Source: CAIVAT01 sp037128705
GTDB taxonomy: Bacteria > Bacteroidota > Bacteroidia > Bacteroidales > FEN-979
NCBI GenBank assembly: GCA_037128705.1
Contig: JBAXVX010000019.1
Location: forward strand, 1-64,000
Length of the DNA: 64,000 bases
Direction of reading: 5' to 3'
The notes beneath the pieces are model-generated. The model ran no database searches. It saw only the letters and a program-made list of their open reading frames with translations, and had not been told where the DNA came from. Shown in pieces: positions 51,558-60,376 of the stretch (positions are counted from its first letter, which is position 1; every line of letters starts with the position of its first letter). Both the position numbers and the translations under genes were made by a program.

Positions 51558-53706
51558 GATTTTTTGTGTTTGCATCGATTAAAAACCTTGCTGCAATTCC
51601 AGCCCAAATGTAACTATTGTTCCAGCCTGCCTGGTGATCGTCTGCACTGTAAAATTCCCAGAAAACATGATCATTCTTCAAATGGTAGATCATGTTATCC
51701 TGCACCCTGTTTGCCAGTTGATCCGCTATATGGCCATATCCGTAGTCTCGAAGACCCCGGTATATAAGATATTCCCACTGTATCCACACAGGACCGTTCC
51801 AATAACCGATGGGGCAGTAGTAGTTGCTGCCCGGCCGGGCCATTTTGATCGTTGCGTCAGAAGAACGAAGTCTATCCTGCAGGGCCGCTGTCAGGGAGGG
51901 AATCCCGAAGGGTCTCCAGAATTCATTGGTATCAAGCATCCTGTCAACAAGGTATCCGGCCTTCTGGATGTCTGCCACCCCGGCCCATAGGGGAAGGAAT
52001 CCGATGATCTCCTTGATCCTGAGATCATTCACAGATTTAAAGCTGAACGACTGGTCATTTTTATTGACATTGTAATAAAATTTCGTTTCATTGTCCCACA
52101 AGGTCTTGTTTATCAGCAGGCTTCTGCAGAGGGCATCCTTTTTCCATTTTTCCGATTCTGCCGTCAATCCCAGTTGCTGCGCCATTTCCGACAGCGACCT
52201 GGCCTCCATGACCAGCATCGAATTTATGTCAGGACCTTCAAAATTGGATGGCCATCCCACCAGGTCCCACACAGCCACACGCGCATCACGAACCGATTCC
52301 AGTTCAGCATGACCGCCCCATTCGCACAATCCATTGTTGTTTGAATCCCGGTTGGCGACATAAAACTGGTAAAACTTTTTCCCGGATGCATAAGCCTCCT
52401 TTAAAAATACCCTGTCGCCGGTGATCTTATAGATTTCAAGATTTTCATAATTAAACCAGGGCGCTGATGTGGTTGGTCTGCCGTTGGTTTCAATCGTTTC
52501 ATTTAAATAGGGACCTGTCCGGTAATTGATATAACCATCCGGTTTCTGACGATCCATGAAAACCCTCTGTGAATTCATCGCTCCCTGTGGATCCATATAG
52601 GCATAGGCCAGCATGGACAGGCTTTCATGAAATACCTGGCCTCCATATCCCCATCCCCAGCGGGGTTCACGTGAAAAAACATAGTAATTGTGATTGCATT
52701 CTCCTTCTGCCGGCATCATGCACTGCCTCATCAGTGAAAAAGCACTCCAGTAAAGCATCTCCTTGTCCCTGCTGTCAAACGACAATCGGGGGATCCTGGA
52801 GTAGGCCTCTTCATCCTCCCTGATCAGTTTATCGGGATCAATATTTTCTGCTTTGATTGATCCTTTCTCCGGTGATTGCTTCCATTTTCCAGTTAAACTG
52901 ATAACCAGATTGAATGAAGTTGACTCACCGGGTTCAAGCCTGAATGTTCTTGAGCCGATAATCCCCTGAACATGGGGGACATTCGTTTTTTGTCCTGCAA
53001 TCGAATGCTTCAGAAGTGAAGGAATTCCTGGAGAAGGTGTCTGCAGGCCTTGTTTGGTTGCCGCAATAAATGTAAAGACACTGTCAAAATTGAGGTTCCA
53101 TTTTCCTGATCCTGACAGTTCTTCTGCCACGGGGATATTGTGCTCTGCCATCCAGCCATCACGTTTCTTCCGCAATGGGAAAAGGTAACTATCATCGTAC
53201 TCCCGGTGTTTTATGTTGAGACAGGTATCAGGGGAGGGAAAATAAAGATAGGGGAGTGCTGTAAAGGTGAGTGGGAAATGACCTTCATTGAGCAGCTGGT
53301 AATGTAAGATGGCCTTTTCAGAACTGTAGACAGCGAAAAAAACAGAAACCTTTAAATCCTTCTCCGGGTAATAAAAAAAATCCACAAGGTCACTGTAGGA
53401 GATCGTCACCACAGGTTCCCTGTATATTTCCTGAAGCCTGAATACCAGGCGGTTTCCACATTGAAATGCGATTCCGGCGTTTGGACCGTCTTTGGAAATA
53501 AATTCCACACCCGATTCATCATCCATCCATTGAAACTGATACCCCTGATCGGTTTTATAATGCGACCGTGCAGGGGAAGCAGCGTAGGTGGTATAGAGCG
53601 CATCCGTTTTCAACGCAGAAAGATGCGACAGAAATTGCGCTGATCCGCTCAAAGATAGGTGCAGGAGTACCAAGGTGACAAAACTGATGTTGGTTTTCAT
53701 TTGCAT
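51538..53706 (-). CDS. GH63-like (alpha/alpha)6-barrel glycosidase, paralogue B
   Basis: The 722-residue protein has a signal peptide (cleavage near GSAQF). The same architecture as the protein at 48693-50837 is visible: beta-sandwich (about 30-265), then the (alpha/alpha)6-barrel with HESLSMLAYAYMDP, LCEWGGHAELESVRD, FGIPSLTAA and YWNGPVWIQWEYLIYRGLRDYGY. The two are clear paralogues with diverged active-site surroundings, so they may act on different linkages of the same glycan. It follows the 1162-residue hydrolase by 69 bp and overlaps the Rossmann gene. M1 at 53706 or M3 at 53700 are equally likely starts. Confidence 0.85.
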   Translation of the reverse strand: MQMKTNISFVTLVLLHLSLSGSAQFLSHLSALKTDALYTTYAASPARSHYKTDQGYQFQWMDDESGVEFISKDGPNAGIAFQCGNRLVFRLQEIYREPVVTISYSDLVDFFYYPEKDLKVSVFFAVYSSEKAILHYQLLNEGHFPLTFTALPYLYFPSPDTCLNIKHREYDDSYLFPLRKKRDGWMAEHNIPVAEELSGSGKWNLNFDSVFTFIAATKQGLQTPSPGIPSLLKHSIAGQKTNVPHVQGIIGSRTFRLEPGESTSFNLVISLTGKWKQSPEKGSIKAENIDPDKLIREDEEAYSRIPRLSFDSRDKEMLYWSAFSLMRQCMMPAEGECNHNYYVFSREPRWGWGYGGQVFHESLSMLAYAYMDPQGAMNSQRVFMDRQKPDGYINYRTGPYLNETIETNGRPTTSAPWFNYENLEIYKITGDRVFLKEAYASGKKFYQFYVANRDSNNNGLCEWGGHAELESVRDARVAVWDLVGWPSNFEGPDINSMLVMEARSLSEMAQQLGLTAESEKWKKDALCRSLLINKTLWDNETKFYYNVNKNDQSFSFKSVNDLRIKEIIGFLPLWAGVADIQKAGYLVDRMLDTNEFWRPFGIPSLTAALQDRLRSSDATIKMARPGSNYYCPIGYWNGPVWIQWEYLIYRGLRDYGYGHIADQLANRVQDNMIYHLKNDHVFWEFYSADDHQAGWNNSYIWAGIAARFLIDANTKNHGESEK

Positions 53707-53775
53707 TAAGAATATCGATAGATTTTAATTAATGCTGCATGAACAATACAATTAAAGGAGATAAAAACAGCAAAA

Positions 53776-56700
53776 TCACCGGGTATTTAAGGTTATGGTT
53801 TTTGTGATGTACTTCATCTCTGATTTTTCAAAATCCACTGAAAATCTGCAAATACGTCCCGACTGGTTAAGGAACCTGGCGTTTTCGGCCTGGCGTAAAT
53901 CGGCATCCCCCGACCAGATTTCAAGTATCCCTGAACTCCCCGACATTCCCTCCAATTCGACCTGGTATCTGTTCCCCGAAAAATTACAAGAAAGGATCCG
54001 CATGCCTTCGGCAGGATCGCCTGGTTTTGGATTGCATGCAACCGGCAAAACCGATATTCCTGATTCGGTTTCCACGACCAGTTTCGAACCGGATACCAGG
54101 TCAAACGAAAGCATGAGGATCATCGATTGACCGGTTTTAAAGGTAGTAGCAGGTGCAGCTTTTCCATCAAGCAAAACACTGGCAAAACGGGTCCCAGCAG
54201 GGAAAGCGGGCATGAATTCCATTCGCACCGGGCCGCCCTGGTCCAGGTGAAATTGGTATTGGTAAACCCCGTCGACACGTGAATAATGAAAATCAACAGT
54301 TTGATCAGCCATCCGGATATGGCGAATATCAATTGAGTCCCATTGGGGCGGCAGTTGAGGAGCTAAATGTATCTTATGCTCCTGCGCCGAAATTTCCAAT
54401 CCGAGCATTCCCTCGATCGATGGCTGTAAAACCATGGTTTCAGACCAGCACTGATGGGCACATACACCCGAAGGTTTGTATTCAGCGCCGTTTAACACCT
54501 CCTCCACAAATCCAAGCCCCCAGTTCTGATAGACATTCAGGTTATTCATCAGGTGCGAAAAGCCCTGGACGGCACGCCCTGTTGAATATTCAGCCAGGGA
54601 GGCCCATCCGGTAAACAATGGCCACACACTGCCATAGTGATAACCGGTTGGCCTGAACCACGGACTGTCTTCCCGCAGGATCCTGGCGCCCCAGTTGGTT
54701 GTAAATGCATTCCCGGCAATATTTTTCAATGCAACGGATGCCTTTTGCGGGTCGGCCATCCTGAAATAGATGGGCACGGTCGGGAGGATCGTCTGTTCCT
54801 TCCTGAATGATCCATCTCTATTCTTGCCATAAGAAAAATACCTGCTGCTGTTATCCCAGAATTCAAGATCGATGATCTTTTTCTGGATCCCGGCCTCCAT
54901 CATGTAACTTTCTGATTCAATGTCGTTCATGAACCTGGCCATAGTCGAAGCCTCCGTCAGGGCTGCCCCCCACGATCCCGCCATATAGATCGTGGAATGC
55001 GAACCATACAATTCCCCGCCTTCCACCCAGCCGTGACCGACATTGGTGTTCTCGATCAGGTGGTCATGGTCGGTATCGGTCGAAAAACAAAAGTTAATGG
55101 CGCGCTTGATATTGGGCCACGTGCGATTTAAAAATGCAGTATCGTTGGTATGCCTGAAATACTTTCCGGCCAAAACAACATAAAGAGGAGTGGCATCGGC
55201 AGCATCGTAGTGAAATATTCCTGAGGTGGTGGCTTCATGGAAGATTTTCCCATTCAGGTCCTGGAATTTGTTGAAAAATTCCAGTTGCTCCTTTACCTTT
55301 TCAAAATCGCCACAATCCAGCAAAGCAAAACCGCTCCATTCTGCATCGCGGCCGAAGTACCAGGCATAACCTGGCCGGCCGTTCACTTTGTGACCGCCGT
55401 CCCATCCTTTCCTGGTGGTTGCATAGCCCGCTACAAGAGCCTTTCCCAATCGCGGGGTGTTTACGAAAAAACGGTCTGTCGCCTGCAACGACCACCGGTA
55501 ACCAATATTGAAATCACGATCGGGAGTAGTGATCAACAGGCTTTTAGCAAAGACATTGTTTGAATGAGCCAGTGCATTTTGGTAGACCTGCATGGGACGG
55601 CTGATGGCCTTGATAAACTGGGATAATGTTGTGTCATACCCGTCAACCGAGGCGCTGATAACCACATCCAGGTTGTCATTCATGTCAAGTTGATAACTGA
55701 TCAAACCGGCTGCCTGGATCTTTTTAGTTGGAATGCCTTGAAATGCACTGTCTTTGCTCACATTGGTGAATCCCTCAAATTGACCTGAAAGATGGGTCAA
55801 AGGTTCCTTTGTGCCTCCGATCATTACGGTCATAAATCCAGCCTGATCCTGGATGGTCAGGGCATTGAACGTGCTGTTCCAGGAATGGCAGATGGAGCCG
55901 GTGACCCTGTCGGAATAGGGCCACATCAAACGGAGGTTTGATCTGAACCGGATGATCAGTTCGGCAGGATAGACCCCGCGGTATTCATAATGAACCACCC
56001 CGTTTGCCTCGGTGGGATCATTCACAACCAACTCTTTTAGATAGGCCCTTTGAAATTTGTACTCCCGTGAAAAACAGGCCGGGCTGACATTGATCTCGGG
56101 ACGTTCATCGTTGAGCCAGAAGATGGTATCCTTGTAGCTGAACCTGATCCCCACTTCATAATCACGCAAAGCCATGAAAGGATGAGCCCAGATCTCTTCA
56201 ATACCGCCCTTTTCAATGCCCATCGTAACCATACGCTCACCGGCAACGTCCCAGAAATTTTCAGAGGCAAATCTCCGCTTCAGGTCGATTTCTGTGGGTC
56301 TTACAATCCAGTTCGTGGCCTGGGGAATAACGGTTTTTGTCAAATCTGTTTCGGGGTGGGATGGACATGCTGTAACAACAGCTGGTGCATAGTCCCAGTA
56401 AAATTCAGGCAAACCCGCAAAGCAGTTCAATAAATATTCAAAGCAGTTTTGTGTAAACCTGGCAAGATGCGCCCCATTTGTACTCGGAATGCTGAAGTTC
56501 ATGTAACCACCAACTGAAATCACTTTTCCTTTTCCCGGTGTGTATTCAAGAATTAACTTTGAATCTTCCCTTAAAAATATGTAGTCCCAGTCAACAGCAA
56601 CGACTTTTCCGTTTTGCGGAACGTGATCACCGAAAAACCCCGCTATTCGTGTTGTCAGGTCAGCCGATGGCCTCAGAATGTATGCTCCGCCGTTCAGGCC

Positions 56701-57264
56701 GTTAAAAAGGGGATGTTCCCTGAATGCATGGAACCCTAACCTGCGACCATTCCCATCATCGATGCAGGATTTGGTGCTGTCCTGCACTGTCTCCGGTTCA
56801 AACCCAAGTACATTGATGTAATGAGAGGCTTGCTGTGTCAATAAAAGTCGGCCCCCGTTTTTAGTGTAATATTTCAGGGATTCAACCAGCTTCGCCTCGG
56901 TTTCAGATGCATCCAGGGCGGAAGTATCCGGCCTGTGAATCCAGATCGCAGCAAAGCGACTGCTTTTCTTTGACTGCTTTTCAAATTCCCGGGTAGTCAT
57001 AAATTCAGATGAGAACTCTTTGATCGCTTTCAACTGGTCGAATGCGTGTTGAATATCCGGCGCTGCATCCTGGTAACTCCGGAGGCTTAAAAACCCGATT
57101 AGCAGCTTACGGGTTGTATCGGATTCCGGTTTTTTCTTCTTTGTCAGCGCAATCCGGTGTGTGCGGATACTCTGCCCTTTGAGAGATTGGGCAAGCCCCT
57201 CTGTCCATGAGGTTATTAAAATAATTAAAATACTGTATTTAAATATATTACGTAAGGTTATCAT
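53776..57264 (-). CDS. Large exported protein: amidotransferase-like domain plus debranching-type (alpha/alpha)6 hydrolase
   Basis: The 1162-residue protein has a leader (about 1-25). Residues 48-280 resemble a class I glutamine-amidotransferase-like or ThuA-like fold (GFLSLRSYQDAAPD, GGRLLLTQQASHY, GKVISVGGYMNFS). Residues about 290-550 are beta-rich. Residues about 570-960 are an (alpha/alpha)6-barrel with YAWYFGRDAEWSGFALLDCG and YGSVWPLFTGWASLAEY, related to amylo-1,6-glucosidase (debranching) C-terminal domains. A beta-rich C-terminus follows. It is likely a secreted glycosidase whose first domain has lost or changed its original activity. The start overlaps the HAD gene stop as ATGA. 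Confidence 0.8.
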   Translation of the reverse strand: MITLRNIFKYSILIILITSWTEGLAQSLKGQSIRTHRIALTKKKKPESDTTRKLLIGFLSLRSYQDAAPDIQHAFDQLKAIKEFSSEFMTTREFEKQSKKSSRFAAIWIHRPDTSALDASETEAKLVESLKYYTKNGGRLLLTQQASHYINVLGFEPETVQDSTKSCIDDGNGRRLGFHAFREHPLFNGLNGGAYILRPSADLTTRIAGFFGDHVPQNGKVVAVDWDYIFLREDSKLILEYTPGKGKVISVGGYMNFSIPSTNGAHLARFTQNCFEYLLNCFAGLPEFYWDYAPAVVTACPSHPETDLTKTVIPQATNWIVRPTEIDLKRRFASENFWDVAGERMVTMGIEKGGIEEIWAHPFMALRDYEVGIRFSYKDTIFWLNDERPEINVSPACFSREYKFQRAYLKELVVNDPTEANGVVHYEYRGVYPAELIIRFRSNLRLMWPYSDRVTGSICHSWNSTFNALTIQDQAGFMTVMIGGTKEPLTHLSGQFEGFTNVSKDSAFQGIPTKKIQAAGLISYQLDMNDNLDVVISASVDGYDTTLSQFIKAISRPMQVYQNALAHSNNVFAKSLLITTPDRDFNIGYRWSLQATDRFFVNTPRLGKALVAGYATTRKGWDGGHKVNGRPGYAWYFGRDAEWSGFALLDCGDFEKVKEQLEFFNKFQDLNGKIFHEATTSGIFHYDAADATPLYVVLAGKYFRHTNDTAFLNRTWPNIKRAINFCFSTDTDHDHLIENTNVGHGWVEGGELYGSHSTIYMAGSWGAALTEASTMARFMNDIESESYMMEAGIQKKIIDLEFWDNSSRYFSYGKNRDGSFRKEQTILPTVPIYFRMADPQKASVALKNIAGNAFTTNWGARILREDSPWFRPTGYHYGSVWPLFTGWASLAEYSTGRAVQGFSHLMNNLNVYQNWGLGFVEEVLNGAEYKPSGVCAHQCWSETMVLQPSIEGMLGLEISAQEHKIHLAPQLPPQWDSIDIRHIRMADQTVDFHYSRVDGVYQYQFHLDQGGPVRMEFMPAFPAGTRFASVLLDGKAAPATTFKTGQSMILMLSFDLVSGSKLVVETESGISVLPVACNPKPGDPAEGMRILSCNFSGNRYQVELEGMSGSSGILEIWSGDADLRQAENARFLNQSGRICRFSVDFEKSEMKYITKTITLNTR

Positions 57265-57908
57265 AACAATAAAGTTAAGCTTCTGAGATTTGAAATCAAA
57301 GGCACTCCCAACTGTTTCAATCGTGTTTCACTATGATGTCCATTTAGGACAAGGATGCAATCGATGCCCATCTCAGCAGCTACTTCCGCATCGTGACGGG
57401 TGTCGCCGATAAATAGCATCTTGCTTTTCTCTGTCCCCATCTCCTGAACCAGATGAAGGCCTGCTTCGGTCTTTCCATGAGCATAGTGATCATCAAGGCC
57501 GCGGATGAGGGTAAAAAAGTCGTAAACACCAAGCGTTTTTGTTTCAGAAACCAGTTCGTTTTGCTCCCGGGCCGAAAGAATATTTTGCGAGAATCCATGT
57601 GCTGCAATCCACGAAAGCACCTCCCGGACCTCCGGATGTAACAGGGTTTCACCCTGACGCTGGTTATATCTGCTGATAAATTCCATGCCTACCTCATCAA
57701 AAGGTTCCTGGTCAAAGTTAAAACCAAGTTTGGCATAATAGTCCTTTACCGGGAAATCAAATAACTCCTGGTATTCATCCAGGGTTTTCAGTGTCAGACC
57801 ACGCTCCGTGAGCATGCCGTTCATCACATCAACACACAGCCAGGCGTCGTCGAGGAGCGTCCCGTTCCAGTCCCAGATGATATGTGTGTAGCTTTTTAGT
57901 TCGATCAT
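57261..57908 (-). CDS. HAD-superfamily phosphatase (phosphoglycolate phosphatase-like)
   Basis: The 215-residue protein has HAD motif I as DWNGTLLD (Asp13, with Asn15 in place of the usual second Asp), motif II around LSAREQN, and a motif III/IV region with KTEAGLH and FIGDTRHDAEVAAEMG. The helical cap inserted after motif I (C1 type) fits the phosphoglycolate phosphatase/beta-phosphoglucomutase group. DWNGT variants are known in this group. It is the first gene of the seven-gene carbohydrate operon and overlaps the next one by 4 bp, so it may dephosphorylate a sugar product. Confidence 0.88.
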   Translation of the reverse strand: MIELKSYTHIIWDWNGTLLDDAWLCVDVMNGMLTERGLTLKTLDEYQELFDFPVKDYYAKLGFNFDQEPFDEVGMEFISRYNQRQGETLLHPEVREVLSWIAAHGFSQNILSAREQNELVSETKTLGVYDFFTLIRGLDDHYAHGKTEAGLHLVQEMGTEKSKMLFIGDTRHDAEVAAEMGIDCILVLNGHHSETRLKQLGVPLISNLRSLTLLL

Positions 57909-57918
57909 CTATTATCCG

Positions 57919-57926
57919 TAATTTTG
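57919..57926 (+). promoter_or_regulatory. Putative -7 box of the PflX-type radical SAM gene
   Basis: TAATTTTG fits TAnnTTTG on the plus strand. It lies in the divergent gap with the HAD gene. It would start transcription near 57933, upstream of the possible CTG start at 57967. Confidence 0.4.
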
Positions 57927-57938
57927 CACTTTATTTGT

Positions 57939-57946
57939 CAAAAATA
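57939..57946 (-). promoter_or_regulatory. Putative -7 box of the seven-gene carbohydrate operon
   Basis: TATTTTTG on the minus strand lies 31 bp upstream of the HAD start. It is interleaved with the plus-strand box at 57919-57926, so the two divergent promoters overlap. Confidence 0.45.
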
Positions 57947-57966
57947 AAGAAAAAACCTCCGCTCCC

Positions 57967-58905
57967 CTGAATTTTAATTCCTTTACCGGCCCGTTAAAAG
58001 AACTCGAAAATTGTTCGTTCTGCCCAAGAGATTGTCATGCCGACAGAACTTCCGGTCGTTCAGGATTTTGCAAAAGTGATGCTTCATTCAGTGTTGCATC
58101 TGTCTGCATCCACAAAGGAGAGGAGCCTGCCATCAGCGGCTCCGGGGGTATCTGCAATGTCTTTTTCACCAATTGCAACCTTCAGTGCATCTATTGTCAA
58201 AACCACCAGATCAGTGATAACCGCATCAGCCGTTCTCTTTATAACATGGAACTGGAGGAGATCATCCGGCAGATCACACAAATCCTTGACCGGGGAATCA
58301 ACCGCGTGGGATTTGTCTCCCCGTCGCATTTCATCCCGCAAATGAAGGTGATCATCGGGGTAATTCAAAGCCTGGGCTACAGGCCGGTATGGGTGTATAA
58401 CACCAATGGATATGATAAAGCCGACACCCTCAGAACCCTCGAAGGGATGATCGATGTTTATCTGCCCGATTTCAAATACATGGACGGTGAACTTGCCCAG
58501 CAATATTCAGGAGCCCGCGATTATCCTGAATTTGCCATGAGGACGATCAAAGAGATGTTTCGTCAGAAAGGGGCTTCGCTGATTACCGGGGAGGATCATA
58601 CGGCTGAATCGGGAATCATCGTCCGCCACCTGGTATTGCCTCATCATGTTCCGAACAGCCTGGATGTCTTACGCTTTCTTGCGGAGGAAATTTCTCCCCG
58701 GATCCACGTTTCGCTGATGGCGCAATATTACCCCACGCAGAGGGTCGTGAACCATCCCAATCTCAACCGCGGAGTCACTGAATCAGAATACCGCACCGTG
58801 GTTGACGAAATGGAAAAACTTGGAATGTTCAACGGCTGGATACAGGAATTTGAGAGCAGTACTTTCTACCGCCCTGACTTTGACCAGATGCACCCTTTCG
58901 AATGA
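57967..58905 (+). CDS. PflX-type radical SAM protein without an ordinary start codon
   Basis: The frame encodes a Cys-rich N-terminus (CSFCPRDCHADR) and the radical SAM cluster motif CNLQCIYC (near 58175-58200), then an activase-like barrel (DVYLPDFKYMDGELAQQYS), as in the COG1313/PflX group. The only ATG in frame is at 58246, after the cluster motif, so it would give an inactive protein. Upstream to the stop at 57919-57921 the frame has no ATG, GTG or TTG. CTG at 57967 is the only near-cognate candidate found and gives 312 residues. Either the gene uses a rare start, the start is lost, or the sequence has an error in the A-rich stretch at 57940-57956. Function of the family is unknown. Confidence 0.75.
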   Translation: MNFNSFTGPLKELENCSFCPRDCHADRTSGRSGFCKSDASFSVASVCIHKGEEPAISGSGGICNVFFTNCNLQCIYCQNHQISDNRISRSLYNMELEEIIRQITQILDRGINRVGFVSPSHFIPQMKVIIGVIQSLGYRPVWVYNTNGYDKADTLRTLEGMIDVYLPDFKYMDGELAQQYSGARDYPEFAMRTIKEMFRQKGASLITGEDHTAESGIIVRHLVLPHHVPNSLDVLRFLAEEISPRIHVSLMAQYYPTQRVVNHPNLNRGVTESEYRTVVDEMEKLGMFNGWIQEFESSTFYRPDFDQMHPFE

Positions 58906-59028
58906 GCGGACCCTGGAATTTCTTTTCACGCTACCCCGCGATTGCTGGTCACGGGTCACTATTTCCCCCGTTCATCGTGAAATTCAGCCAGATCAAATAA
59001 ATTTCTTGTGATATACGAACCATCTCTT

Positions 59029-59036
59029 TACATTTG
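59029..59036 (+). promoter_or_regulatory. Putative -7 box of the C1 peptidase gene
   Basis: TACATTTG fits TAnnTTTG, with a TTCTTG stretch about 22 bp upstream. It lies 79 bp before the ATG at 59115 and argues against the earlier in-frame ATG at 59034, which would be inside the box. Confidence 0.5.
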
Positions 59037-59114
59037 GCCGGTAAAAATAATTCTCAAACTAATTTCATTTGTACCTGCCGCGCTTCACGCGTCACAATTC
59101 CAAACCCACAAACT

Positions 59115-60323
59115 ATGAAGAGATTTTCCTCACTTGTACTTGTATCTCTTTTTCTTGCTGTGGCCTTCCCAAGCCAGGCCCAGGATAAAGAAAAAAAATC
59201 GGATTCCGGTTACGTTTTTACGATCATGAAACAACTTCCGGCAACCTCAGTTAAAAATCAGAATCGCTCGAGTACCTGCTGGAGTTATTCCGCAATCTCC
59301 TTCCTGGAATCTGAGTTGCTGAGGACAGGGAAAGACACCTTCGACCTGTCAGAAATGTACTGTGTTCGCAATGCATACTCCGACAAGGCACTGATTTATG
59401 TCAGATTCAACGGCAAACACAACTTTGGCCCGGGCGGAGCTTCTCACGACGTAACCAATGTACTTAAAAATTATGGGATGATGCCTGAAGAGGCCTATTC
59501 AGGTAAAGCAGCAGGCGATCTTAATCCGGTGCATGGTGAAATGGATGAAGTCCTTAATGCTGATGTTGACGCAGTCATCAAAAATCCGAACAAGAAGCTC
59601 ACACCGGTATGGCATACAGGATTCAATGGATTACTCGACGCCTACCTTGGAAAGGTTCCCGAAAAATTCACCTATAAGTCCAGGGAATATTCGGCGAAGT
59701 CTTTTTCAGATATGCTCGGACTGAATCCCGACGATTATGTCGAACTGACCTCCTATACCCATCACCCTTTTTATTCGAAATTTATCATTGAAATTCCGGA
59801 TAACTGGGTACTGGATGAGGTTTACAACCTTCCGGTTGATGAACTGATCCAGGTGATCGATAACTCCATCGAGGAAGGCTACACCATTGTTTGGGGCGCC
59901 GATGTAAGCGAAAAGGGATTTTCGTGGAAAACCGGTGTCGCAGTCGTTCCGGATAAAAATGCCACTGAAATCGCCGGGATGGAAAGTGCAAAATGGTCGA
60001 AAATGTCCGACGCCGATAAAGACAAACTGCTCTATAAATTCGACAAGCCAAATCCTGAAAAAAAGATCACTCAGGAGATGCGCCAACTTGAATTTGACAA
60101 CTATCAAACAACCGATGACCACGGGATGCATCTGACCGGGATCGCCAAAGACCAGAACGGAACCAAATATTACCTGATCAAGAATTCCTGGGGAACAGAA
60201 GGAAGTCCGTATAAAGGTTATTTTTATGCTTCAGAGCCTTACGTGCGCCTGAAAACCATGGATATCATGGTTAATAAAAATGCCATTCCCAAGGAGATCA
60301 GAAAAAAACTCGGGATAAATTAG
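59115..60323 (+). CDS. Secreted C1-family cysteine peptidase (bleomycin hydrolase/PepC-like)
   Basis: From 59115 the protein is 402 residues with a signal peptide (cleavage near SQAQ-D). The papain-fold catalytic residues are present: NQNRSSTCWSYSA (Cys55, with the preceding Gln as oxyanion-hole residue), DDHGMHLTG (His336) and IKNSWGTEG (Asn357). The spacing and the large insert between Cys and His match bleomycin hydrolase/aminopeptidase C, which is normally cytosolic and hexameric; Bacteroidota have exported versions. It should trim peptides in the periplasm or outside the cell. Confidence 0.92.
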   Translation: MKRFSSLVLVSLFLAVAFPSQAQDKEKKSDSGYVFTIMKQLPATSVKNQNRSSTCWSYSAISFLESELLRTGKDTFDLSEMYCVRNAYSDKALIYVRFNGKHNFGPGGASHDVTNVLKNYGMMPEEAYSGKAAGDLNPVHGEMDEVLNADVDAVIKNPNKKLTPVWHTGFNGLLDAYLGKVPEKFTYKSREYSAKSFSDMLGLNPDDYVELTSYTHHPFYSKFIIEIPDNWVLDEVYNLPVDELIQVIDNSIEEGYTIVWGADVSEKGFSWKTGVAVVPDKNATEIAGMESAKWSKMSDADKDKLLYKFDKPNPEKKITQEMRQLEFDNYQTTDDHGMHLTGIAKDQNGTKYYLIKNSWGTEGSPYKGYFYASEPYVRLKTMDIMVNKNAIPKEIRKKLGIN

Positions 60324-60341
60324 TCTTAAAAATTGTCTGGA

Positions 60342-60376
60342 AAGGACTGCCTCATAGTTGGGCAGTCCTTTTTTAT
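60342..60376 (+). terminator. Rho-independent terminator of the C1 peptidase gene
   Basis: A perfect 10-bp stem AAGGACTGCC/GGCAGTCCTT with a 9-base loop is followed by a T-rich tail. It lies 18 bp after the stop. Its distal end overlaps the aat stop codon on the other strand. Confidence 0.9.

Noticed and set aside
58037..58345. Plus-strand open frame of 102 codons starting with ATG
   Set aside because: It is an out-of-frame reading of the PflX-type radical SAM gene; the correct frame there encodes the Cys motifs.
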